Of a stretch of 64,000 nt of DNA, positions 42,720 to 50,535 are shown one piece after another (position 1 is the stretch's first letter; each line of letters begins with the position of its first letter). The translations under genes were made by a program, and so were the position numbers. The notes under the pieces were generated by a model. That model worked only from the letters and a program-made list of their open reading frames with translations, was not told the DNA's origin and searched no databases. Origin of the DNA: Tricholomella constricta (lineage: Eukaryota > Basidiomycota > Agaricomycetes > Agaricales > Lyophyllaceae); NCBI GenBank assembly GCA_013368375.1, contig JAACJP010000017.1, positions 1 through 64,000 of the forward strand, in the 5' to 3' direction.

Positions 42720-44372
42720 CTAACCGTCGCCGGGATCACCGTCCGTCTCCACCGCTTCCGTTACATCCGGCCCCGAATCTCCAGTGCTGGCCTCGTCCGG
42801 TCCCACCTGCTCAAGGCGCGCCTCCACTTCGTCCTGCGCCGCTGCCAACTTCGTCCCCGGTCTTGGCCAAAACCTACGCAGTCGTCTCGCGCTGTGGCTG
42901 CCCCCCATTTCTTCGCCCTCCAGTGTTTCTAACGTGTAGGAGTTCACGTTACGGTTGACGACCCGGCGCGGCACAGACCATTTGGGTAGCAGCTTGCGCT
43001 CCGTTTTGAATGTGAAGTCCAGATCACTGCGATAGACCTGTACTAAGTCGCCCTTCTTGAATACAACCTCTTGCTTTGTTTCTGCGAGCACCCTCCGATC
43101 GAACACCCCCTTCCGCTTCAAGGCATGTTGAACGGCCGCCGCGTAACCGTCTAGCCGCTGTTGTCCGGCGTAAGCCATCTGGGTTGCCACAGCGTCGCTT
43201 GGCAAAGCCAACGTGCTATCAGCAACAGCCGTGCGCGGCGTGTTGATAACCAAGCCCAGGAGTAACTCCTTCGGCTTAAAATCCAGGGCTGGTAGTAAGC
43301 GCCAATTCAGAATCTTGATCGCTTCGTCAAAATGCGCTGGCCAAGTTCTTGGCAGGTTTGCAGTGTCCATACGCTCGTATTCGTCTTCCCCGAGGCCCGG
43401 TGAACAGAGCCTCTTCAACACGTGTAGCAACAACTTGTTGGCGCCTTCCACCAGTCCGTTGACCCACGGTGAGTAGGCCGCAACAACGTGTACCTCCGTA
43501 CCCCACTCCTTACAAAAGCTCTTGACCTCCTCATTATTGAAGTGCTTCCCGCCGTCCACCATAAGCGTCTCCGAAGGCGCGTACACATGAAATATGCTGG
43601 AAAGCGCACCGACCGTCGTCTTCCCGCTCCCAGCGGACTTGTACTTGTAGCCCCAGACGTGCTGCGAGTACGTGTCAAGGTACAGGCCCACGGTGTGATA
43701 TCCTCCGATTCCGACCGGCAAAGACAGGTAGTCTCCAACAAGCAACTCGAACGGGTGTCGCCGGGTGATCGGGTTCAGGAGTGCGTGAAGGTGAGTTCCT
43801 CCGAAATTCTTGCAATGGCCACAGTCCTTGATACCCTGAATAATGGAAGTGTCCAGCCCAGGGCTCCAGATTGAATCGGTAAGCCGTTTCTTGATGGCGT
43901 CTCTTTGCCAATGCCCCCCGTTTTGGTGCTCTACCCTTGCCATTTCCACCGCCTCCTTCCTTGTCACGCACTCCACGCGTGCTCTCGCCCGCGCCCTTCG
44001 ACCTCCCCCTACTCGCCACAGCCGCCCGTCGTCTATCAGGTATTCCGATGCTCGGTGCTTGGCTCTCCGTCGTTCAGTTGCATTCCGGTCACTGTCGAGC
44101 TCGAGCAAGGCTTCTATGACCTCCAGAAACACCGGCTCTTCTGCGAAACGTTTCCGCAACGCCTCCCCGTCGTCCAGAGTCGCCAACTGGAATATGTCGT
44201 GTACCAGACCCGTGACCGCCTCCCAGTCCTCACAGACCGTCCACTCACTCCCGTCCCCGGTCTCTTTCGGACTGCCTTCCGCTGCCCTGCTCAACCCGTC
44301 GGCAACCACATTGATTTTCCCCGATACGTGTCGGACGTCAGTGATTTGGTGAGCCAGTATGCCATCTCTCCA
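42720..44372 (-). CDS. retrotransposon integrase
   Basis: From the first Met at 44309 the frame gives 529 residues; it is also open upstream to the TGA at 44373-44375. Upstream residues HQITDVRHVSGKINVVADGL are the usual RNase H to integrase tether. The HHCC zinc-binding region is VEHQNGGHWQRDAIKK and DCGHCKNF. The DDE core has ELLVGDYLSLPVG (Asp), SETLMVDGGKHFNNEEV (Asp) and YSPWVNGLVEGANKLLL (Glu). The C-terminal part has FKKGDLVQVYRSDLDFTF, resembling the GPY/F-type module, and an acidic tail. No chromodomain is visible. It inserts the cDNA into the genome. Confidence 0.88.
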   Translation of the reverse strand, partial: WRDGILAHQITDVRHVSGKINVVADGLSRAAEGSPKETGDGSEWTVCEDWEAVTGLVHDIFQLATLDDGEALRKRFAEEPVFLEVIEALLELDSDRNATERRRAKHRASEYLIDDGRLWRVGGGRRARARARVECVTRKEAVEMARVEHQNGGHWQRDAIKKRLTDSIWSPGLDTSIIQGIKDCGHCKNFGGTHLHALLNPITRRHPFELLVGDYLSLPVGIGGYHTVGLYLDTYSQHVWGYKYKSAGSGKTTVGALSSIFHVYAPSETLMVDGGKHFNNEEVKSFCKEWGTEVHVVAAYSPWVNGLVEGANKLLLHVLKRLCSPGLGEDEYERMDTANLPRTWPAHFDEAIKILNWRLLPALDFKPKELLLGLVINTPRTAVADSTLALPSDAVATQMAYAGQQRLDGYAAAVQHALKRKGVFDRRVLAETKQEVVFKKGDLVQVYRSDLDFTFKTERKLLPKWSVPRRVVNRNVNSYTLETLEGEEMGGSHSARRLRRFWPRPGTKLAAAQDEVEARLEQVGPDEASTGDSGPDVTEAVETDGDPGDG

Positions 44373-44957
44373 TCATGCGTGGGTCGCGCTTAACTTGTCG
44401 TTCATCAGAACGTCCCGCAACGCCTGGCAGTCTGTCTCAATAATGACTGGGAAACCCCAGACGATGTCGGAGAACTTGTCCAGGCCGAACTTCAACGCCG
44501 CAAACTCCAACAAAAAAGGCTTGTATTTTTCCTCCGCCGTCGAGGTCCGTTTCGACGCAAAACCGATGGGGTGTAGCCTTGTGACGGAGGCGCCGCTAGT
44601 CAGGGTTGTGATGAAGCGCTGGCCCAGCACGGCGCCGAACGCATCCATACATCCGTCTGTGGTGAGTACAAATGGGGTTCCATCCCACCTTGGCGCCCGC
44701 AATACTGGTTCTGACGTGAGGATCTTCTTCAGAGCGAGGAAGCTCTCCGCATGTTCCGTCGTCCACTTCCCGGTAAGCTTGTGATCACCATTACCCTCCG
44801 ATACACTGACTTCGACGCCCCAGCTGGCACTTCCACCTCCCGCAGCAAATTCCGCAACGGAGCCTCTATTTTCGCATACCCTTGCACCAGATCCCTGAAC
44901 CATCCCATGAGTCCAAGAAACGCTGCCAAGTTTTGCGCGTCTTCCGGAGTCCTCCAA
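44373..44957 (-). CDS. retrotransposon RNase H segment ending at an in-frame TGA
   Basis: The meaningful part starts around 44830 with KLTGKWTTEHAESFLALKKIL and then the RNase H domain: RWDGTPFVLTTDGCMDAFGAVLGQ (first catalytic Asp), HPIGFASKRTS, KPFLLEFAALKFGLDKF (Glu) and PVIIETDCQALRDVL (Asp). The upstream third of this ORF is out-of-frame translation of the reverse transcriptase end. The TGA at 44373-44375 is followed in the same frame by the integrase tether. A CGA (Arg) there would be the simplest ancestral codon. Confidence 0.82.
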   Translation of the reverse strand: MEDSGRRAKLGSVSWTHGMVQGSGARVCENRGSVAEFAAGGGSASWGVEVSVSEGNGDHKLTGKWTTEHAESFLALKKILTSEPVLRAPRWDGTPFVLTTDGCMDAFGAVLGQRFITTLTSGASVTRLHPIGFASKRTSTAEEKYKPFLLEFAALKFGLDKFSDIVWGFPVIIETDCQALRDVLMNDKLSATHA

Positions 44958-46456
44958 TTGACGATCGCCGTTAGTTTCGCCAGATCCGGTTGCACCCCGT
45001 TTGGCCCAACAGACGCTCCTGCGAACACCCCTGTTGTCGCGAACAGCTTGGTCTTAGCTGGCGAAATGGAGAGGCCCCTCTCCCTGCACCGCCCAAAAAT
45101 CGACTCCAGTCTTGCCATCATGTCCCGAAACTCGTCCGCCGCCGTTCCGCCATCATCTACGAACAACTCCAGCACCTCCCGTACCAGCAGGTCGTGTAAA
45201 TTCTGCGCTGTCATTTGCGCGAACGTTGATGGTGCTCCGATCAACCCGAACGGCATTTTTCGGTACCAGAAATAACCGCGCCCCTCGACGTAAAAGGCCG
45301 TATACGGCCTGGACTCCTCCGCAACCTCCACCGCGTAGAACCCTGCTGCAAAGTCGAAAAGGGACACCCATCGTTTACCACTCAACTTCTGCTGTTTTGC
45401 CCGGATGTCGCCCTGTGGCATCGGGGCAATCTTCGTGATTTTATTGATCTCGGCGAAATTCTGGCATATTCGCCACTTGGGGTCGGCTGGCGTCCCATCA
45501 TCGCTCGTCCTGGGCAGGGGTCGCTCGGGCATGGGAAAGTAGGGATCTAGACCATTCTCCACGCACTGATCGTTCACACGATGCTGCAGCTCTTCGAGCG
45601 TGAGGCCTGCACCCTGGTGGACTTTTTGCGCCAGTGTCGTGGGCGAGACACACTTGACCTGCCCAGGTTCGCATTGTTCTATAACTCCCGCATCTAGCAT
45701 TTCGTCGATCTTCTTGTGTAGAAATTGACGCTGTGGTGGCGTGAGTGGACGCTGGTGCACCCTTTTCGAAAATGTCGCGTCGCCTGGGATGTCCAACTGG
45801 TGTACTGCCCCCTCAACAGCTAGTACTTCCCCCACCGACAACGCGAAGACGTCAGCGTTGCGAGCGATGAACGCTCGCACTTCCTCTCTTTCTGCCTCCG
45901 AAAGGTCCTCCCCCACCGTAACCTGTCGCAGTACTTCCTCTACCCGTGCTGGCTGAAAAGGGTTCGTCTTCCTGGTGTAGATCCCATTCCCGTTGTTGCC
46001 GGTATCTTCAGGGACCTCCGTTCCGATGTCGTCCTGCTCGCCCGCGTCCTGGGTTACGAGGCACACCGGGTGTTCGGCTTCATCGCCTTGCTCTTTCGTC
46101 TCCCGCTCCTGTACTCCGTTGTTATCTGCCTCCTGTACCGCCTGCACTGCTCCGTGTGCACCGTCATGGTTCGTCTCCTCCATGGTCTGTAATGGCTCTT
46201 TCCTTCCCTGCTCAGCCGACACTTCCACCCTATCCGCCTGCTGTCCGCCCGGCGCTCTTGCAGTGTCGTCGTCTTCCATTTGCCGAGGCTCCCCGAAGCC
46301 CAAGTAGTGTATCGTGTTGTCTCCGAATTGTGTGGTTTTGAATTGATTGACCAGTGTCGCTTGCTCCCCGCCCACGGCGATCGTGACCTCGTTGCGACAA
46401 TAATAATGTACGGTGTCGAAAGCGACCATGAGGGTTTTCCGAACAGGAAGGACCAA
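44729..46456 (-). CDS. retrotransposon reverse transcriptase
   Basis: A 575-codon frame. After the protease tail (KTLMVAFDTVHYY) and an acidic linker comes the reverse transcriptase: DIPGDATFSKRVHQRPLTPPQ, MLDAGVIEQCEPGQVKCVSP, KWRICQNFAEINKIT, SLFDFAAGFYAVEVAEES (first Asp), YFWYRKMPFGLIGAPSTFAQ, and LELFVDDGGTAADEF, the catalytic FVDD. The connection motif AAFLGLMGWFRDLVQGYAKIEAPL follows. The frame leaves homology at about 44820, where a one-base change of frame leads into the RNase H segment. Confidence 0.9.
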   Translation of the reverse strand: MVLPVRKTLMVAFDTVHYYCRNEVTIAVGGEQATLVNQFKTTQFGDNTIHYLGFGEPRQMEDDDTARAPGGQQADRVEVSAEQGRKEPLQTMEETNHDGAHGAVQAVQEADNNGVQERETKEQGDEAEHPVCLVTQDAGEQDDIGTEVPEDTGNNGNGIYTRKTNPFQPARVEEVLRQVTVGEDLSEAEREEVRAFIARNADVFALSVGEVLAVEGAVHQLDIPGDATFSKRVHQRPLTPPQRQFLHKKIDEMLDAGVIEQCEPGQVKCVSPTTLAQKVHQGAGLTLEELQHRVNDQCVENGLDPYFPMPERPLPRTSDDGTPADPKWRICQNFAEINKITKIAPMPQGDIRAKQQKLSGKRWVSLFDFAAGFYAVEVAEESRPYTAFYVEGRGYFWYRKMPFGLIGAPSTFAQMTAQNLHDLLVREVLELFVDDGGTAADEFRDMMARLESIFGRCRERGLSISPAKTKLFATTGVFAGASVGPNGVQPDLAKLTAIVNWRTPEDAQNLAAFLGLMGWFRDLVQGYAKIEAPLRNLLREVEVPAGASKSVYRRVMVITSLPGSGRRNMRRASSL

Positions 46457-46899
46457 CTCCCCCCACTGTCGAAGATCTCGAAGGATCCTCGCACCCGCAC
46501 GCCGCCCACGATTATCGCCCCTTCCCAGACTGCCTCCGCTCGTATAACCTGTCCGTCCGCCATTCTAAGCCTCCTCCTCGACGGTTGTGTAGGTCCCAGC
46601 CTGTGCTTGACCTTCTCAAACACGCGGCTGCACATCGCTGCGACCATCGCCCCATCATCAAACGTCCCCCACACCCTCACAATCTCCCCTTCAGGGCCTT
46701 CGAAGCTAACGGTCTGTACGAAAGGTTTGACATCTTGTCCTTTGTCATCCTGTTGGTGCTTATATCCCGCAATATAAAGGTTCACGATGTTGGATTCGTC
46801 GACCACGTCTACATCGTCAAGAATTGTACTGCGAGTTTCGACCACGTCCCCTTCCGCCACTCGGTCGCCGGCGGGGACCTCTTTTTCCTCTTCCTCCAT
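46054..46899 (-). CDS. retrotransposon aspartic protease with DDG active site
   Basis: MEEEEKEVPAGDR starts 30 bp after the gag stop. The protease core is VRVWGTFDDGAMVAAMCSRV (active-site triplet Asp-Asp-Gly instead of the usual DSG/DTG), LRMADGQVIRAEAVWEG, VRGSFEIFDSGGSWSFLFGKP. Homology then moves to another frame at the FGKP motif (about 46440), so the last about 130 residues of this ORF are out of frame. A DDG triplet is probably the family state rather than decay, because the surrounding residues are well kept (inference). Confidence 0.8.
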   Translation of the reverse strand: MEEEEKEVPAGDRVAEGDVVETRSTILDDVDVVDESNIVNLYIAGYKHQQDDKGQDVKPFVQTVSFEGPEGEIVRVWGTFDDGAMVAAMCSRVFEKVKHRLGPTQPSRRRLRMADGQVIRAEAVWEGAIIVGGVRVRGSFEIFDSGGSWSFLFGKPSWSLSTPYIIIVATRSRSPWAGSKRHWSINSKPHNSETTRYTTWASGSLGKWKTTTLQERRADSRRIGWKCRLSREGKSHYRPWRRRTMTVHTEQCRRYRRQITTEYRSGRRKSKAMKPNTRCAS

Positions 46900-46928
46900 C
46901 GTTGTTGGGGCCGTCCGTTCTCGGTCTT

Positions 46929-48143
46929 CTAGGCGGACGGCCCATCGCCTTTTCCCTGCTCCTTACCAGCTCCCGCGTCTACCACCTCCTCCATTGTCCC
47001 ATAGTCGTCGATGGCGACGTAACGCACGGCCGCCGCCATATCCCTTAGCTCTCGCAACATGTTGGTGCATATGGCGCGCCACCTCTGTTCGTGTGGGTGT
47101 AACTGTTTGTTCTCCGGCGTCGGGCAATTGAAGCTGAGGTGCCCCCGTCCCGGGTGATCGCGACCGCTAATCCCGCATTTATAGCATTCATTATTGTTTA
47201 CTTTGCTCGTCCCCGGTCGCAACGGGTAGGGCGTCAATTCCGTTACTGGTCCCGCCGGTCCGTGTGCTTTTGCCCAGGCCTGTTGCTGTGCTTGGTGGGC
47301 CAAGCGACCTGCATCCGAATCCGGGTGGTGTGGCAGCGTCGCGTACCGGGCCCTGAACGCAGCTTTCTCCTCCGCCGTAAATTGGCGCTGTGATCCTCTC
47401 GTGTATGCATTCGGACCCCCGCCTCTGCCTGGGCTGTTGGGACTGAACAGTGTGGTGCCGACTGCTGGGGGAATCGTCGCCGTTCCCAGCGTGGTGTTGG
47501 CGAGCTGCCGCCCGAGTGTGGTCCTTGGCGTTTCCAGCTGGGCAATCCGGCCTCTCACCGCCTCCAATGCGTCGCGTCTTCCTTTCTCCTCCGCTACCCG
47601 TTCCTTGATATAGGTGATGTTGATTCCCCTGACGGCATTTAGGAACAGCGCCCACGTCGCATATTCGTCTGCTAGCTTTGCCTTGACGACGGACGGCAGG
47701 CCTTTCCGGACTTGGCTTATGTAGACCGCACCCGCGTCGACCCCTACCTCCCTTGCTAACCGCCCCATCTCGTCTGCCCATGCTACGTGCGTGTATATTT
47801 TTCTTCCTGCGACTGTCTTCATTTTGCCGAGCTCCTCCTCTCGCAGCTTCGTGGTGAGGAGTTCTTCTTCATATTCTGCGGCGCTTTTCTTGACTACTGT
47901 CGCTTTGGGCCATCGGATGTCATAGGCGGCCTTGAGCCGCGGCCAGGTATTTTTTTCGGCGGGGTCGAGCGCCGAAAACCATTCGTCCGCGACACTGTCG
48001 GAGTGCAAGAAGTTCTCGAATTCCGCCAGCTTCTGGGCATCGTCTTTACCGGCCATGGCCCTGCAGAATGCCCGCCAAAAGTCTTGCGCGTTTTCGTTCT
48101 CGCGAAGGTCGCCCCAGAAAGGCTCGATAAGCATTGCGGCCAT
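46929..48143 (-). CDS. retrotransposon Gag with expanded zinc knuckle
   Basis: 404 residues. The N-terminal helical capsid-like region includes LIEPFWGDLRENENAQDFWRA, ADEWFSALDPAEKNTWPRLK, FDIRW-like AAYDIRWPKA and KGLPSVVKAKLADEYATW, the usual order of Ty3-type Gag. The C-terminal nucleocapsid has one zinc-knuckle-like motif, CYKCGISGRDHPGRGHLSFNC, spaced C-x2-C-x11-H-x4-C rather than C-x2-C-x4-H-x4-C. The ORF is intact. The leader from 48144 to 48705 is non-coding. Confidence 0.85.
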   Translation of the reverse strand: MAAMLIEPFWGDLRENENAQDFWRAFCRAMAGKDDAQKLAEFENFLHSDSVADEWFSALDPAEKNTWPRLKAAYDIRWPKATVVKKSAAEYEEELLTTKLREEELGKMKTVAGRKIYTHVAWADEMGRLAREVGVDAGAVYISQVRKGLPSVVKAKLADEYATWALFLNAVRGINITYIKERVAEEKGRRDALEAVRGRIAQLETPRTTLGRQLANTTLGTATIPPAVGTTLFSPNSPGRGGGPNAYTRGSQRQFTAEEKAAFRARYATLPHHPDSDAGRLAHQAQQQAWAKAHGPAGPVTELTPYPLRPGTSKVNNNECYKCGISGRDHPGRGHLSFNCPTPENKQLHPHEQRWRAICTNMLRELRDMAAAVRYVAIDDYGTMEEVVDAGAGKEQGKGDGPSA

Positions 48144-48705
48144 GTCGCCTACGTCAATTAAAACTGGTTGGGGATTTGCCTGAGGTGCTGGTGACGTGAA
48201 GGGAGTTGAGCGTTGTGATGTGAGTCCGAGGGAATCTGGGCCCGTTTGTAAGGACGCCCACTATCTTATCTAATCTTGGTTATCTAATCGTATCTTATCG
48301 AGACGATTACGCTATTGTTTGGCAACACCTTCTGGTGTTGCCTATTTAATTCATTACATTAATTAAGTATAAACAACCTTGTACACCTATACGTAGCAAC
48401 CGACAGACTTGTCAAGCTTACGTCTAGTGTGAACAACAAGGTCCCCAAATTCTGTAACCCCGTTACACCGTTGAAGCTGTGGAACTGGATGGGGCCGAAG
48501 ACGGTGGTAATGGGCTAAGCGGTGGTCTTGGAGCGAATCGACCGTTGATTCTGTACTGGGATCTGTGGGCCAGCGCGAAGGGTTGTCTTTTCTCGGTGCC
48601 GGCAAGCCTTTGTACTTCAATACTTTTTTCTTCGAGAACTTTGTACTTTGAAAACTTTAAACTTGATACTTTAAAAAATGATATCGGATCGCTGTCGTCA
48701 CCAGA

Positions 48706-48903
48706 TGGAGCTTGCTAAGTTGATCTTTCGACCAGACTCAGTTGAGAATGCAGACGGCAGAATGAGATGCTTATTCCTTCTACAAACTGGCCCAAAGTGG
48801 CCGCGGCCCTTATGACTAAGCTACTAAAGCTGATGCCAAACAAGACCAAACAACGCGCTCTCCTCACTTTGCCTGCCTTGGAGCGTCGCTCCGCGACACT
48901 CCA
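48706..48903 (-). repeat. 5' LTR (198 bp)
   Basis: Near-identical to 42486-42683. Termini TGGAG...CTCCA, followed outside by the target duplication ACGG at 48904-48907. Confidence 0.92.
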
Positions 48904-48907
48904 ACGG

Positions 48908-50060
48908 TCACCCCTTCAAGCTTCGACAACCTCGACCTCTATAACCTCGGTCGCAACGGTCATCGTCTCCGACTCTGCAAAATGAACTCGAACGACGTGC
49001 CGCCCAACTTGACGAGTCACAAACATGAAATCGACCGCGTGCCCACCGCCGCCAGTCTCTTCCTCGATGCTATGAATCGAATACCTATCAAACAAGACCC
49101 CCTCACCCTCGCTCGTCGCACTCGCAGCAGCCACAAGCCCCTCGACCCTGAACGCAACCGAAAAGCGGGTGTCCACACCCATGACAGTGACAACCTCGCG
49201 TTCCTCCCCCGCGACCGTGATCCTCGCGACGCGCTCATGCCCCCGCGTCCTAACAGGCCCGCTGCGCAGCACCGGAATCGCCAGCACCGACCCATCGCGA
49301 CGCACGGTGTGCCCCAGAAGCGTCCGCGCGTGCCCCTCCAGCGCCGCGCTCGAGCTCAGCCCCGCAATGTCCACGGCGACCCCGCCAGCAACGACCACGA
49401 TCCGGCCCGCCTCAACGTCGTCCTTGTACCGCACGGAGTAGTCCCCGAACTCGCTCAGCGCCTCGCCCCCCGGCGTCCACAATACCTCAGGGTGGCGGTA
49501 CGTGCTTCCGACGATATCTGCGAGGCGGCTCCGCGCCGCCTCAGCTGCAAGCCCGCTGTCCACGATCCCGTCCGACCCTGAGACCGACTCGACAAAGACG
49601 TTGATGCGCAGCGTGTCGCCTCCGCCCTTGCTGCTCTCTGTGAGGTGCCAGAACGCGTGAGCGGCCGCATCGCTGACGGTGAGATGCCCGAACTCGACGT
49701 CCCAGGTCTCCCCCAGGACAAGCCACGTCCGGACGTGAGTTGACGTGGGTCACCGATGCCTGCGCACCAGATCGGCCGGGGAGAGTGGGCGGAACGAGCT
49801 GATCCAGAGTCGCCTGAATCGCATCGCGGAGCTCTGTGGCCGACCCCGGGATGACACTCGCACTTGCAGTGCCGGGAACAGCCTCAGCGACTTGAACTGG
49901 GGCCCCAATGGCGTGTCCATTGATTCCGGTCACGCCGTCGCTGGTAGCGATGGTGTCGACGGTGCCACAAACGGGCCGAAAGGATTCGCGTCTATATGGG
50001 CACTTTGCAGTTGGCGCTGGTATGGAAGCTTTCTCGGAAAAGGGATCCATTGAGAACTAG
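48908..50060 (-). pseudogene. inverted, internally deleted copy of the aegerolysin-like/transglutaminase-like gene
   Basis: From right to left: one unit of the 160-bp upstream repeat (about 50045-49980, with ACGCGAATCCTTTCGGCCCG), joined directly to the region of the parent gene that begins GTVDTIA (about 49970), i.e. about 2.2 kb including the aegerolysin-like part and the Cys-His-Asp domain is missing. The frame is broken near 49740. The last 215 codons (49563-48916) are open and very similar to the parent C-terminus, with scattered substitutions, ending before TGA at 48916-48918. The retrotransposon lies just beyond the stop. The copy cannot encode the complete protein. Confidence 0.85.
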
Positions 50061-50535
50061 CATTCGGTGGCGTTGAAACTGGCTGATGTCGCACACCCAC
50101 GTCTTTTTCGGGACCTTTGCGGGAAATCCATCCATCCATTCATCCATCCATCCACGTGCTTTTTAAAATTACTCGAGTTTAAACACTTGTTTACTCAAGT
50201 CCAACGAAAGTCACCGAGGGCCCTGGTTCCATGCATGTGCCGCGCGCGCACTGTCAACACGCGTACACACTCACGCGTCCCGTTTCTCGCTGTCTCGCGG
50301 CCACTGTCTCGCGGCCACTGCCCCGAGCCTGTGCGTCATCGACGCCCTCATCGCGACCAAGACTTTCGAGGTCTGACCCTCATAGAAGTAGGGGCGAGTT
50401 CGTTGAGACATCCCCAGGGATTGTCATCGTAACTATCCCCCTCTTCTAGGTCAGCCTTCTTCAGTTCTCCCTGTTCTCAGGGATTCTCATACTGACTATC
50501 CCCGGATAGTCCACCAGGGCCCTTCGGGTTTTCGA
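50061..50535. other. gene-free; leader of the DIRS-like element
   Basis: Contains a short CATCCATCCATTCATCCATC run near 50130-50155, a duplicated TGTCTCGCGGCCAC near 50290-50320, and several GGGATTCTCAT/GGGATTGTCAT and ACTATCCCC motifs (50415-50510), perhaps part of a terminal repeat of the downstream element. Confidence 0.4.

Larger units (their letters stand above)
42486..48903 (-). mobile_element. Ty3-type LTR retrotransposon, 6.4 kb, young but broken
   Basis: The element runs right to left: 5' LTR 48903-48706, a primer-binding-site-like stretch TCTGGTGACGACAGC just inside it, gag, protease, reverse transcriptase, RNase H, integrase, a polypurine tract (GAGAGGGGGGCACA on the minus strand, about 42684-42697) and 3' LTR 42683-42486. 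The protein order (reverse transcriptase before integrase) is Ty3-type. The LTRs differ at 2 of 198 positions. Coding frames change between protease and reverse transcriptase and again before RNase H, and a TGA separates RNase H from integrase, so this copy cannot make one continuous pol by standard decoding. Confidence 0.92.

Noticed and set aside
43213..45438. Many plus-strand ORFs in the LTR element
   Set aside because: Antisense of integrase, RNase H and reverse transcriptase, whose motifs are unambiguous on the minus strand.
46430..46450. Canonical minus-one slippery heptamer
   Set aside because: In the zero frame the site reads GGA AAA CCC; the A-site codon cannot re-pair after slipping as in X XXY YYZ sites, so a programmed shift is not claimed.
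42720..48143. Copia-type assignment of the 6.4-kb element
   Set aside because: The reverse transcriptase precedes the integrase and the catalytic box is FVDD, as in Ty3-type elements.
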